64,000 nucleotides of DNA from Bradyrhizobium sp. sGM-13 (lineage in GTDB: Bacteria; Pseudomonadota; Alphaproteobacteria; Rhizobiales; Xanthobacteraceae): positions 62,001-126,000 of the forward strand of contig NZ_JAGWDK010000001.1 of the NCBI RefSeq assembly GCF_018398875.1, written 5' to 3'. Below, in pieces: positions 44,347 through 52,593 of the stretch. Below the pieces are notes generated by a model. That model saw nothing but the letters and a program-made list of their open reading frames with translations. It was not told the origin of the DNA and did no database searches. Within the stretch, counting starts at the first letter, position 1. The number at the start of each line of letters is the position of its first letter. Both the position numbers and the translations under genes were made by a program.

Positions 44347-44457
44347 AATTCAAGGTACTCCGAAATCAGATCTATCCAGCGTTGCCGATAGACCCTTCAT
44401 TTATCTCATGTTTGAGCACGATCTGACCCGAAAAACCGATCACACTTTTGGGGGGCC

Positions 44458-45228
44458 CTATCCCATCACAGCGCGGGCGCGCTTGCCGTGGAAATATTGC
44501 CTCAGCCAGGGATGCTGTGAGGCCTGCATGTCAGCAATCGATCCTGCGGCAATGATCTTACCGTTCCCTAAAACCGCGATGCGATCGCAGGCCGTGTAAA
44601 GGCTATCGAGATCATGGGTTACCATGAAAACCGTCAGGCCCAAAGTACGCTGCAGGGTGCGCACCAGCTCGTCGAAATCCCCCGCGCCGATCGGATCGAG
44701 CCCCGAGGTCGGCTCGTCCAAAAACACCAGCTCGGGGTCGAGCGCGAGTGCGCGCGCCAGCGCCACGCGCTTGATCATGCCGCCCGACAGTTCGGACGGA
44801 TAGCGGTCGGCGACGTCGGGCCGCAGGCCCACCATGCCGAGCTTGGCCACCATGATCTCGTCGAGCAGCCGCTGCGAGACGTTGAGATATTCGCGCACCG
44901 GAAACTGGATGTTCTGCCGTACGGTGAGCGAGGAAAACAGCGCGCCTTGCTGAAACAGGATGCCCCAGCGGCGCTCGACGCCGCGGCGTTCGGAGGCGCT
45001 CGCCGCATCGAGATCGACGCCGAACACCTCTATGCGTCCACTGAGCTTGGGCACCAGACCGATGATGGTGCGCGTCAGCACCGATTTTCCGGCGCCCGAC
45101 GGCCCGACAAATCCCAAAATCTCGCCGCGCTTGACGTCGAGGTTGAGTCCGTCGAGCACCCGCGTCTTGCCGAACTGCACGGTGATGTCGCGGACCCGGA
45201 TGATCGCGTCGGAAAGCTCACCCACCAT
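44458..45228 (-). CDS. ABC transporter ATPase, MlaF-like
   Basis: A 256-residue ATPase: Walker A GPSGAGKSVLTRTIIGL, Q-loop region ILFQQGALFSSLTVRQN, signature LSGGMIKRVALARALALDPELVFLDEPTSGLDP with Walker B, and the switch His in FMVTHDLDSLY. LSGGM and the FQ.GALFSSL pattern are typical of MlaF. It powers lipid transport with the permease encoded just upstream; the ATG overlaps or abuts the stop of that gene by a few bases. Confidence 0.95.
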   Translation of the reverse strand: MVGELSDAIIRVRDITVQFGKTRVLDGLNLDVKRGEILGFVGPSGAGKSVLTRTIIGLVPKLSGRIEVFGVDLDAASASERRGVERRWGILFQQGALFSSLTVRQNIQFPVREYLNVSQRLLDEIMVAKLGMVGLRPDVADRYPSELSGGMIKRVALARALALDPELVFLDEPTSGLDPIGAGDFDELVRTLQRTLGLTVFMVTHDLDSLYTACDRIAVLGNGKIIAAGSIADMQASQHPWLRQYFHGKRARAVMG

Positions 45229-45230
45229 GG

Positions 45231-46484
45231 TCACATTCCGATCGACGCGAAGAAGATGGCGAACACGCCATCCATCACGATCACGAAGAAGATTCCCTTC
45301 ACCACCGAGGACGTCGTGTGCTGCCCGAGCGACTCGGCACTGCCCTGCACGGCCAGTCCCTCGACGCAGGCGACGATGCCGATGACAGCCGCCATCACCG
45401 GCGCCTTGATGAGACCAACGATGAAATGATCGATCGAGATGGCATCGCGCAGCCGCAGCAGGAAAGCTTCGGGCTCGACCCCGCCATAGAGCCACGCCAC
45501 CAGCCCGCCGCCGTAAAGCGCCGCCATCGCGCCGAGGAACGCCAATATCGGCAATGCCAGCACTAGCGCCAGCATCCGCGGCAGGATCAAAACCTCAATC
45601 GGATCGAACCCCATGGTGCGCAGCGCGTCGATCTCTTCCCGCATCTTCATCGAGCCGAGCTCGGCGGTGTAGGCCGAGCCCGAACGTCCCGCTACCATGA
45701 TCGCCACCAGGAGCACGCCGATCTCGCGCAGCACCAGCACGCCCAGCATGTCCACCACGAAGATGTCGGCACCAAACTTACGGAAATGGAAAATGCCCTG
45801 TTGCGAAATGATACAGCCAATCAGGAACGTGATCAGCACCACGATCGGCACCGCGCGCCAGCACACCTGCTCCAGGTGATGGATGGTCGAGGTCAGGCGG
45901 AAGTGGCGGGGACGAATCAGGACATGGGCGGCTGCGGCGAGCACCGCGCCCAGCATATCGATCAGCCCGATCAAGGTGCCGCCGATGCCGGCCACGGCGC
46001 GGCCGATCTGCTCGAGCATGCCGGTGATCGTCAGCCGATCGGTTTCGACGATTGGCTCGGCCTTCACCCGCCGCACCTCGTCGACCAGGCTGGAATAATT
46101 GGCCGAGAGCCCGCCGATCTGAGCCTCGATGCCGCCATGGGTCAGGCTGCGGCGCAGCCGCTCGATTAGCCAAGCGCCGAACGTGTCGAGCTTCGACACC
46201 TGCGAGACGTCGATGGAGATGTTGGGCCGGGTGCCGCCGAGTTTCTCGGCGTCGGCGACCATTCGTTCCAGCACCGGCGCAAAGCGCGCCGTCCAGGAAC
46301 CGGCTGCACACAGCGCCAGCCCGTCGCCCCTCGCTATCCGCTCCAACGTCGGGTCGCCGCTCACCAATGCCCACCCCTCGGCCGATACCGATGCGAATCC
46401 CTTGGGTTCCGCACGCCGTATTGCCTTGTCGAATCTGTCCCTAACCAGCCATAGTTGGTAGCGGCGGGCAAGCTTGCGGTTCAC
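45231..46484 (-). CDS. STAS-MlaE fusion permease
   Basis: About 417 residues. The N-terminal ~150 hold a STAS domain (LCAAGSWTARFAPVLERMVADAEK, ISIDVSQVSKLDTFGAWLIERLRRSL), equivalent to separate MlaB. The rest is MlaE: VPIVVLITFLIGCIISQQGIFHFRKFGADIFVVDMLGVLVLREIGVLLVAIMVAGRSGSAYTAELGSMKMREEIDALRTMGFDPIEVLILPR and four to five membrane helices. The start is uncertain: GTG 46484 is used because it avoids overlap with the divergent epimerase ATG at 46504; the frame stays open upstream. Confidence 0.92.
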   Translation of the reverse strand: MNRKLARRYQLWLVRDRFDKAIRRAEPKGFASVSAEGWALVSGDPTLERIARGDGLALCAAGSWTARFAPVLERMVADAEKLGGTRPNISIDVSQVSKLDTFGAWLIERLRRSLTHGGIEAQIGGLSANYSSLVDEVRRVKAEPIVETDRLTITGMLEQIGRAVAGIGGTLIGLIDMLGAVLAAAAHVLIRPRHFRLTSTIHHLEQVCWRAVPIVVLITFLIGCIISQQGIFHFRKFGADIFVVDMLGVLVLREIGVLLVAIMVAGRSGSAYTAELGSMKMREEIDALRTMGFDPIEVLILPRMLALVLALPILAFLGAMAALYGGGLVAWLYGGVEPEAFLLRLRDAISIDHFIVGLIKAPVMAAVIGIVACVEGLAVQGSAESLGQHTTSSVVKGIFFVIVMDGVFAIFFASIGM

Positions 46485-46503
46485 AAAATTGCCAGATTTT
46501 AAA

Positions 46504-47499
46504 ATGACTTCCAGCCCATCTCGAAAGCTTGCCGTCAGCATCGAACGCTGGCCCATCGCAGGCGCGTTCACCATCAGCCGCGGCGCCAAAACCGAAGCGG
46601 TTACCGTCGTCGCCGCCGTGAGCCAGGGGGACCGTACCGGGCTCGGCGAATGCGTGCCCTACCCGCGTTACGGCGAGACGGCGGAAGCGACGCTTGAAGT
46701 CCTTAATGCGATGCAGGAACCTCTTGCCAAGGGACTGGACCGAGCGGCGCTGCAAGCGGCGATGCCGGCCGGCGCCGCCCGTAACGCGCTGGACTGCGCG
46801 CTATTGGACTTCGAAGCCAAGAGCTCGGGCCAACGGATATGGACTCTGCTCGGACGGCCGGCGCCGCGCCCCTGCACCACCGCCTTCACGATTTCGCTGG
46901 GCACGCCGGAGGCGATGGCCTCGGCAACCGCCAAGGCCTCGCATCGGCCGCTCTTAAAGATCAAGCTCGGCGGCGATGGCGATGAAGCGCGGATTGCGGC
47001 GGTACGCAAAGCGGCTCCCGAATCCGAATTGATCGTCGATGCCAACGAAGCCTGGACGGCGGACAATCTCGAATACCACCTCGCCGCCTGCGCCAACGCC
47101 GGGGTCACGCTGGTCGAGCAGCCACTGCCGGCCGGGCGCGACGAGGCGCTGGCCCGCATCAAGCGCCCGGTCGCGGTCTGCGCCGACGAAAGCGTGCATG
47201 ATCGCGCCTCGCTGGAAGGCCTGCGCACGCGCTACGATGCCGTCAACATCAAGCTCGACAAGACCGGTGGGCTGACGGAGGCGCTGGCGATGGCGGATGC
47301 CGCCCAGGCGCTCGGCTTCGAGATCATGATCGGCTGCATGGTTGCGACCTCGCTGGCGATGGCGCCGGCCATGCTGCTCGCGCAGCAGGCGAGATTCGTC
47401 GATCTCGATGGCCCCCTGTTGCTGGCGCGCGACCGCGACGGCGGCCTGCGCTACGACGGCAGCCTGGTCTATCCCCCGGAAGCCGCCTTGTGGGGCTGA
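46504..47499 (+). CDS. L-Ala-D/L-Glu (dipeptide) epimerase, enolase superfamily
   Basis: A 331-residue enolase-superfamily enzyme: PYPRYGETAEATLE, the catalytic LKIKLGGDGDEARIAAVRKA (KxK), metal-binding DANEAW, then E in LVEQPLP, CADES, and the second Lys in VNIKLDKTGGLTEAL. These features match YcjG/DgcA-type dipeptide epimerases in murein-peptide recycling. ATG 46504 is preceded by an A-rich stretch rather than a clear ribosome site. Convergent with the MFS gene, overlapping it by 31 bases. Confidence 0.9.
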   Translation: MTSSPSRKLAVSIERWPIAGAFTISRGAKTEAVTVVAAVSQGDRTGLGECVPYPRYGETAEATLEVLNAMQEPLAKGLDRAALQAAMPAGAARNALDCALLDFEAKSSGQRIWTLLGRPAPRPCTTAFTISLGTPEAMASATAKASHRPLLKIKLGGDGDEARIAAVRKAAPESELIVDANEAWTADNLEYHLAACANAGVTLVEQPLPAGRDEALARIKRPVAVCADESVHDRASLEGLRTRYDAVNIKLDKTGGLTEALAMADAAQALGFEIMIGCMVATSLAMAPAMLLAQQARFVDLDGPLLLARDRDGGLRYDGSLVYPPEAALWG

Positions 47500-48668
47500 T
47501 GCGCGAGCCGGTCCCGCGCCAGCCAGACCACCAGCCCGCCGAGGGCGGCCATCGCCGCCATCACGTAGTAGATGCCTTGTCCCCAGGTCTCGTAGATCGT
47601 GCCTGACCCGATAGAGGCGAGGCCGGCGACGATGCCGCCGCAGGCGGTCAGATAGCCCTGTGCGCGCGCCATCACGTGGCCGGGCACGTGATGCAGCATC
47701 AATCCCATGATGCCGACCTGCGTCAGCCCGAAACTCAGTGCATGCGCGAGCTGGACGATCGCAAGGACAGCAAGCGGCAGGTCCTGCGCCGTCAACACCC
47801 AGCGCGCGGCCGCGCTCAGCGCCGCGATCACCACCAGCATCGACGGCTGCAGGGTGAACCGTGGCGACAGCGCGAACAGCACGATCTCGGCGATCACGCC
47901 GAGCACCCACAGAGCCGCAATCGTGAGCCCGTCGAACCCCGCTTGTTGCCAGGCAATCGACGCGAAAATGTAATAGGCGGCATGGCTGCCCTGGATCAGC
48001 GCCGACGCCACGATGATCGCGAGAAAGCCGCCGTCGCGCAGCAATGCGCTCGCGCCGCCGGTGACCGGGCGGGCGCTCTTGACGTCGTCTAGCGGCTCCA
48101 ACGCGAGGCTGGCGAGCGCCCCAAGCGCCGCCGAGCCGGCGATGATCCAGATCAGATTTCGGGCGGCGATGAGGTCGAGCAGCATTCCGCAGACCAGCGC
48201 GCCCAAGACGAAGGCGGCGGAGCCCCACAGCCGCAACGGCCCATAGTTGAGGCCGTAGCGCTTCACTCCCCGCAACGCATAGGCATCAGTGAGCGGCACC
48301 ATAGGCGTCCACAGGCAGCAGGTCAGCGCGTAGATCAGGAACACCAGCACCGGCAAATGCTGGGTGCCCAGCACGAAAAAGCCCAAAGCGGTGGCGAAGG
48401 CGGTCAAGATGATGCCGCCGCGCAAGGCCTGCCGCCGTTCCGCAAGGCCCGTCACCACCGGAAGGGCGGTAAATCGGCTCACCGGCGGCACGGCCGTGAT
48501 CAGCCCTATCCAAAACGCATCGATCCCGACTGCCTTCAACCATATCGTGAAAAACGGCAGATGGGCGCCGGTCATGCCGAACAGCGTGCCGTAAAACAGC
48601 GCCACCCGGGTCGCGAATCGCTTTGATGCACCTTGAGAAGCGATGGGGATTTGTGATTCGCTTGGCAT
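47469..48668 (-). CDS. MFS permease, HcaT/LacY-like family
   Basis: A 399-residue protein with 12 hydrophobic segments. The start KRFATRVALFYGTLFGMTGAHLPFFTIWLKAVGIDAFWIGLITAVPPVSR matches the MFS_1-like (HcaT/PPP-type) family, whose members carry aromatic acids or nucleosides by proton symport. YGLNYGPLRLWGSAAFVLGAL and AQGYLTACGGIVAGLASIGSG are further family landmarks. I used ATG 48668; the open frame continues upstream. Possibly imports the dipeptides acted on by the convergent epimerase, but this is speculation. Confidence 0.85.
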   Translation of the reverse strand: MPSESQIPIASQGASKRFATRVALFYGTLFGMTGAHLPFFTIWLKAVGIDAFWIGLITAVPPVSRFTALPVVTGLAERRQALRGGIILTAFATALGFFVLGTQHLPVLVFLIYALTCCLWTPMVPLTDAYALRGVKRYGLNYGPLRLWGSAAFVLGALVCGMLLDLIAARNLIWIIAGSAALGALASLALEPLDDVKSARPVTGGASALLRDGGFLAIIVASALIQGSHAAYYIFASIAWQQAGFDGLTIAALWVLGVIAEIVLFALSPRFTLQPSMLVVIAALSAAARWVLTAQDLPLAVLAIVQLAHALSFGLTQVGIMGLMLHHVPGHVMARAQGYLTACGGIVAGLASIGSGTIYETWGQGIYYVMAAMAALGGLVVWLARDRLAHQPHKAASGG

Positions 48669-48744
48669 CAATTCAATTGCGATTCGGTCAATATCGTGTT
48701 GTTTCGTTATCGCAATGCGCGCCGATTTGCGCGAAGAGTTTGAC

Positions 48745-50052
48745 ATGGCCGACGAAGCATTCGCCCTTTCGCCGATCTCAGCACGCGCCGCGCTGCCGAG
48801 CGAGGAGGACTATGCTGCGATTGCCGAAGCCTTCATGGAGACTTCGCGGGGCCGCTGGTTCCTGACCGAATACGCCAAGCGCAACCGCAACGCCGACACC
48901 CGCATGGTGCTGGACGCGGTGGCGCGGATCGAGCAGAGCCTCACCGCCCAGCGGGAAGAGACCCTTCAGCGGGAAGCAAACCTCCAGCGGGAGGAAGGCC
49001 TTTCGGCGCAGCAGGCGGCCGAAGCCGTCGCTGCGGCTGCCGCGGCGCAAGAGCGCCTGACCGAGGCGCTTGCAGCTATCCGCGGCGCGGTCGAGGCGGC
49101 CGAGGAATCCGCGGTCGAGGCGCTCGACAGCCTCGCGCTGGAGCAGCGGCTGGCCCCGGTCCGCAAGGGCGCACGGGTGCTGCGCGAAATCGCCTGGCGG
49201 TTGCGGGAAATCGGCAATGACGGGCGAATTTGCGACCTGATCGATTCGCAGGTCACCGTCATCGAAAAGGGCACCGAACAGTTCTCCTCCGAGGAGGCGC
49301 GAGCAGCGCTGCGTGCGGCCTTCGCCGCCCTCCAGGGCCGGCTTGTGGAATTCGGGGACGAGGACCAGTCGCCGGCGCCGGCTGCCGAGCCCGAGGCGGC
49401 GGCGCCTTCCCCGGCAGCGGAGAAAGCCTTCGCGCAGGAAGCACTGGAAGCTGCCGAGACGCCATTCCCTTCGATGGCCGCATCCGCAGAGGCCGCGCTT
49501 GCAGCGGCGGAAGCCGCGCTGACGGAAGCGGAAACGCCGCTGGCTGCCGAAAGCGCCACCGCTCCAGAGGCTTCGGCCAAAGATACCTCCGTGCAGGACG
49601 CGACCGTCCAGCACGCGGCCGCCCAAGACGCTGCTGCCCAAGACAACTCCGTCCAGAACGCCGACGCTCAGGCCGCTGATGCCCAGGACGCTGATGCGCA
49701 AGACGAGGCGGTCCTCGACATGATCGCGATGGAGATGGGCGCACCGGATCCGATCAGCGACGAGGAGGTTGCCGAAGCGATAGCCGAGCAGGTCCGTTTG
49801 GCGGAGCCTGCCAAGATCGTCGCCGAAGCGCCCGAACCGGTCGCCACATCGTCGCCGCCGCCGGTCCAACAGATGGTTCAGCCGCCTCCGCCGCCTGCTA
49901 CCGCACCGGCACCCGTCGCGGCAGTAGAAGTGTCGCTCGGCTCGACCCTCATCGCGAGCGGCATACTGCGAAAGCCGGTCACGCCGGCCAACGACCCGCT
50001 GGCGCCGATCCGGCGCATGAGCCAAGCCGAGAAGATCGCGTTCTTTTCGTAA
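48745..50052 (+). CDS. Conserved rhizobial protein of unknown function with pentapeptide repeats
   Basis: The 435-residue protein opens with a conserved block, SEEDYAAIAEAFMETSRGRWFLTEYAKRNRNADTRMVLDAVARIE, which I recall from many Rhizobiales proteins without known function. A coiled coil follows (QREETLQREANLQREEGLSAQQAAEAVAAAAAAQERL), then a second helical domain (APVRKGARVLREIAWRLREIGNDGRICDLIDSQVTVI). Residues ~225-410 are Ala/Glu/Pro-rich, including eight 5-residue repeats (49591-49710). It ends with PLAPIRRMSQAEKIAFFS, also conserved. No signal peptide. ATG 48745 follows AAGAG. Confidence 0.8.
   Translation: MADEAFALSPISARAALPSEEDYAAIAEAFMETSRGRWFLTEYAKRNRNADTRMVLDAVARIEQSLTAQREETLQREANLQREEGLSAQQAAEAVAAAAAAQERLTEALAAIRGAVEAAEESAVEALDSLALEQRLAPVRKGARVLREIAWRLREIGNDGRICDLIDSQVTVIEKGTEQFSSEEARAALRAAFAALQGRLVEFGDEDQSPAPAAEPEAAAPSPAAEKAFAQEALEAAETPFPSMAASAEAALAAAEAALTEAETPLAAESATAPEASAKDTSVQDATVQHAAAQDAAAQDNSVQNADAQAADAQDADAQDEAVLDMIAMEMGAPDPISDEEVAEAIAEQVRLAEPAKIVAEAPEPVATSSPPPVQQMVQPPPPPATAPAPVAAVEVSLGSTLIASGILRKPVTPANDPLAPIRRMSQAEKIAFFS
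49591..49710 (+). repeat. Eight 15-base repeats encoding xQDAx
   Basis: Consecutive pentapeptides VQDAT VQHAA AQDAA AQDNS, then VQNAD AQAAD AQDAD AQDEA. Within this array Gln falls at every fifth residue, always second in the unit. Confidence 0.85.
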
Positions 50053-50062
50053 GCACTCTCGG

Positions 50063-51436
50063 CTACCTAATCTTGTCGCCCGCAACGAGATTCTTGTGGA
50101 TTTTGCCGTCTTTCATGATGACGAGAAAATTCTTGGCCGGATCTTCTATCAGTTTGATGTTGTCGATTGGATTTCCGTCCACCAGCAGCAGATCGGCAAA
50201 TGCACCCTCTTCCACTACGCCCAGCTTGCCGGGATAGGGATTGCGAAGTCCAGAGAGGGCAAGCAGCTCGGCGTTAGCCGTGGTCGCCATCTTCAAGACC
50301 TCAGCGGCGCTGTACCAGCGAGTCAATTTTGCCAACTGAGCGCCCTGGCGCCTCGCCAGCTTCTGGGAAAACAATATGTCGGTGCCGAAGGCAGTCTTGA
50401 GGCGGTATTGCTTCGCCAGCGCATAGACGGTGTCGGTACCACTAATGACCTGCAATTGTTTCGCCCGTTCCTCCGAGCCGGGCGGCAGCGGGGTAGCGTC
50501 CTCGTCATCGAAGAATGGCTGCGGGCTGAGCCAAATCCCCTTCTCGGCCATGAGCTTCGCAGTTGCGTCGTCCATCAGGTGGCCGTGCTCGATGCATTTG
50601 ACGCCAGCCGCGATCGCTCGCTGGATCGCAACCGGCGTATAGGCGTGCGCGACGACGTAGGTGCCCCAGTTGTCGGCCGCTTCGACGGCCGCGCGCAACT
50701 CGGCCTCGGTGAAGGTGGATACATCGAGCGGGCTGAATGGCGACGCGACACCACCACCCGCCGTGAGCTTGATCTGCGACGCGCCTTGCATGAGCTGCTC
50801 GCGCACACGCACGCGAACCTCATCCGGACTATCCGCAACCATGCTGCCGCCGATTTGCTCCATGCGGCTGAGCAGCCCTCCGATTGTTCGCGGCAGGTCC
50901 GTTAGCTGGCGGAAGTCGCCATGGCCGCTGGTGACGGTGATCACAGCACCGGAAGGATAGATGCGCGGACCAGCCACCAGTCCGTCATCGATGGCGCGCT
51001 TCAGTCCGAATGCGGGTCCGCCGAGATCGCGAACGGTGGTGAAGCCGCGCATCAGGGTGTCGGCAGCCTCGTCGGCCGCCACGATATTATTGTAAGCGAC
51101 ATCACCGAGGGCGGCGGCGGGTGTCAACCGTGCCATCATCGCATGCCAATGCATGTCGATCAGTCCCGGCATCAGCACGCGTCCTCGGCCGTCAATGACG
51201 ACCGCTCGCGCGACGTCTGCCGTGATCGCTACGGGCGAGATTTTCTCGATCTTTTTGTCCCTGATCAGCACATTGGACGATGCTGAAAGCGTGTCGCTCC
51301 TTCCATCGAAGATACGAACGTTCTGAAACAGCACTGCCGCGCCTTGCTGAGCTTGTACAGGGGGTAAACCCGCCGCGAGGCTCAATGCTGTCGAGGCAGC
51401 GACTGCAAGGATTTTGACGACCCGATGCCAAGACAT
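50063..51436 (-). CDS. Exported metal-dependent amidohydrolase
   Basis: The 457-residue protein has a signal peptide (VVKILAVAASTALSLAAGLPPVQA) and an imidazolonepropionase/prolidase-like amidohydrolase: VLMPGLIDMHWHAMM carries the metal HxH, IKLTAGGGV the bridging Lys region, VVAHAYTPVAIQRAI and CIEHGHLMDD the two further His, and AFGTDILF the catalytic Asp. This group (Sgx9260-like) includes Xaa-Pro or Xaa-Arg dipeptidases. The LARRQGAQLAKLTRWYSAAEVLKMATTANAELL segment is typical. Convergent with the upstream unknown gene, with a 10-base gap. Confidence 0.9.
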   Translation of the reverse strand: MSWHRVVKILAVAASTALSLAAGLPPVQAQQGAAVLFQNVRIFDGRSDTLSASSNVLIRDKKIEKISPVAITADVARAVVIDGRGRVLMPGLIDMHWHAMMARLTPAAALGDVAYNNIVAADEAADTLMRGFTTVRDLGGPAFGLKRAIDDGLVAGPRIYPSGAVITVTSGHGDFRQLTDLPRTIGGLLSRMEQIGGSMVADSPDEVRVRVREQLMQGASQIKLTAGGGVASPFSPLDVSTFTEAELRAAVEAADNWGTYVVAHAYTPVAIQRAIAAGVKCIEHGHLMDDATAKLMAEKGIWLSPQPFFDDEDATPLPPGSEERAKQLQVISGTDTVYALAKQYRLKTAFGTDILFSQKLARRQGAQLAKLTRWYSAAEVLKMATTANAELLALSGLRNPYPGKLGVVEEGAFADLLLVDGNPIDNIKLIEDPAKNFLVIMKDGKIHKNLVAGDKIR

Positions 51437-51539
51437 GGAAGACCTCGGCTGAATAACGCTGGAGTTCGGCAAGAACCAGAAACATCGCGACCGTGACGAG
51501 AGATTTGGAGGTGTTTGCCCGGAGATCATGCTCAAACAG

Positions 51540-51583
51540 AAAAAAAGAGCGAGATAACGATTCGAAGAACAGCCATCTCGCTC
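51540..51583 (-). terminator. Terminator after hdeD-like gene
   Basis: On the minus strand GAGCGAGAT and ATCTCGCTC (9-bp perfect stem, 19-base loop) are followed by TTTTTTT, 18 bases after the HdeD-like stop. Confidence 0.85.
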
Positions 51584-51600
51584 AAGTAGGCAGGGAGGAG

Positions 51601-52164
51601 CTACGCGCTTCGGGTGGTAGGCTGCCACGCGTAAGCCAACCATCCGATGCCATGGGAAATCAGATCGACGCCGAGCAGCAATCCGAGGACCCACAAGCCG
51701 GTCATCGGAAATCCAGTCAGAATGATGAGGCCAGCCAATACGCCAAACGCGCCGGATAGCAGCATGATCCAGCCCGCCTCTCGCCAATGGCTGATGCTGA
51801 TCAGGATGCGGACGAAACCGGAAATCACCAACACCAGGCCCAGGACGTAGGTGAGAATCAAGGCGCTGGCGACCGGCTGGCCCACCAGCACGACGCCAAA
51901 GGCGATGTACAGGATGCCGAGGAGCACCTGCCATACGAAACCTCCCCATCCCTTGGTCCAGAATGCATGGACGATCTCGAAGGCGCCGGCGATGATCGAA
52001 ACCCAGCCGATGAAGATAGTGCTGATCACGGTGACGAGCATGACGTCGCCGAGAACCAGGAAGCCGGCCAGGATCAAGGCGAGTCCAAGCAGAACACAGA
52101 TCCAGAACGGCGGCGCAGGCAGGTTGGTGACGCCCATCGGCGAGCTGTTGTCAATTGTAGTCAT
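51601..52164 (-). CDS. HdeD family membrane protein
   Basis: A 187-residue protein with six transmembrane segments (first FWICVLLGLALILAGFLVL) arranged as three hairpins in the HdeD pattern: FIGWVSIIAGAFEIVHAFW, WGGFVWQVLLGILYIAFGVVL, LILTYVLGLVLVISGFVRI, WIMLLSGAFGVLAGLIIL and LLLGVDLISHGIGWLAYA. HdeD supports acid resistance at high cell density in E. coli. ATG 52164 is preceded by GTGAGGAGACTGCC. A small Tat-signal protein gene lies 49 bases upstream on the same strand. Confidence 0.93.
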   Translation of the reverse strand: MTTIDNSSPMGVTNLPAPPFWICVLLGLALILAGFLVLGDVMLVTVISTIFIGWVSIIAGAFEIVHAFWTKGWGGFVWQVLLGILYIAFGVVLVGQPVASALILTYVLGLVLVISGFVRILISISHWREAGWIMLLSGAFGVLAGLIILTGFPMTGLWVLGLLLGVDLISHGIGWLAYAWQPTTRSA

Positions 52165-52213
52165 GGCAGTCTCCTCACTTCACGTCTCATCGCAGCCTCG
52201 AGCAGCGTGGCCA

Positions 52214-52546
52214 TCACCGCCATCGCCAGCCGCACCGGCGACGGCCGCGGTGCCACCAGCAGACCCAACGGCGACGCCGACGACGATGCCAGTGAGGGGG
52301 ACGCGACGGCCGCGTGGGCGGCCGTCCAGGCGGTCGTCCCGGTGGCCGTCCAGCCGGTGATCCAGGCGGCCGCGTGCCTGGGCCTTGAGCCTCGAGCTTG
52401 AAATCTCCGGCGTCCTTTCCAGGATCCTTCTGCACCGCGAGCGGCGCCGCCTCGGCCATGCCTGGTGGCAGGCTTGTGGCCAGGCCCATGGTCACGGCAC
52501 CGCACGCCAGAGTCCGCAGCGCAGTGCGACGGTCGATTGCATCCAT
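52214..52546 (-). CDS. Tat-signal, Pro-Gly-Arg repeat, Trp/Arg-rich small protein
   Basis: The 110-residue protein starts with a twin-arginine signal (MDAIDRRTALRTLACGAVTM, then GLATSLPPGMAEA) and a short acidic stretch. A PxGRPPGRPPGRPP region follows and the protein ends in an extreme Arg/Trp/Cys tail with WVCWWHRGRRRCGWRWR. I recognise the WVCWW..RGRR.CGWRW tail from other Bradyrhizobium exported proteins of unknown function. The two Cys may pair. The ribosome site GAAGGAGAACAACA directly precedes the ATG. The signal sequence suggests secretion of a folded, very basic protein. Confidence 0.75.
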   Translation of the reverse strand: MDAIDRRTALRTLACGAVTMGLATSLPPGMAEAAPLAVQKDPGKDAGDFKLEAQGPGTRPPGSPAGRPPGRPPGRPPTRPSRPPHWHRRRRRRWVCWWHRGRRRCGWRWR

Positions 52547-52593
52547 TGTTGTTCTCCTTCTTGGGACGCCCTTTCCTCGCATGCTCGTGCTGA

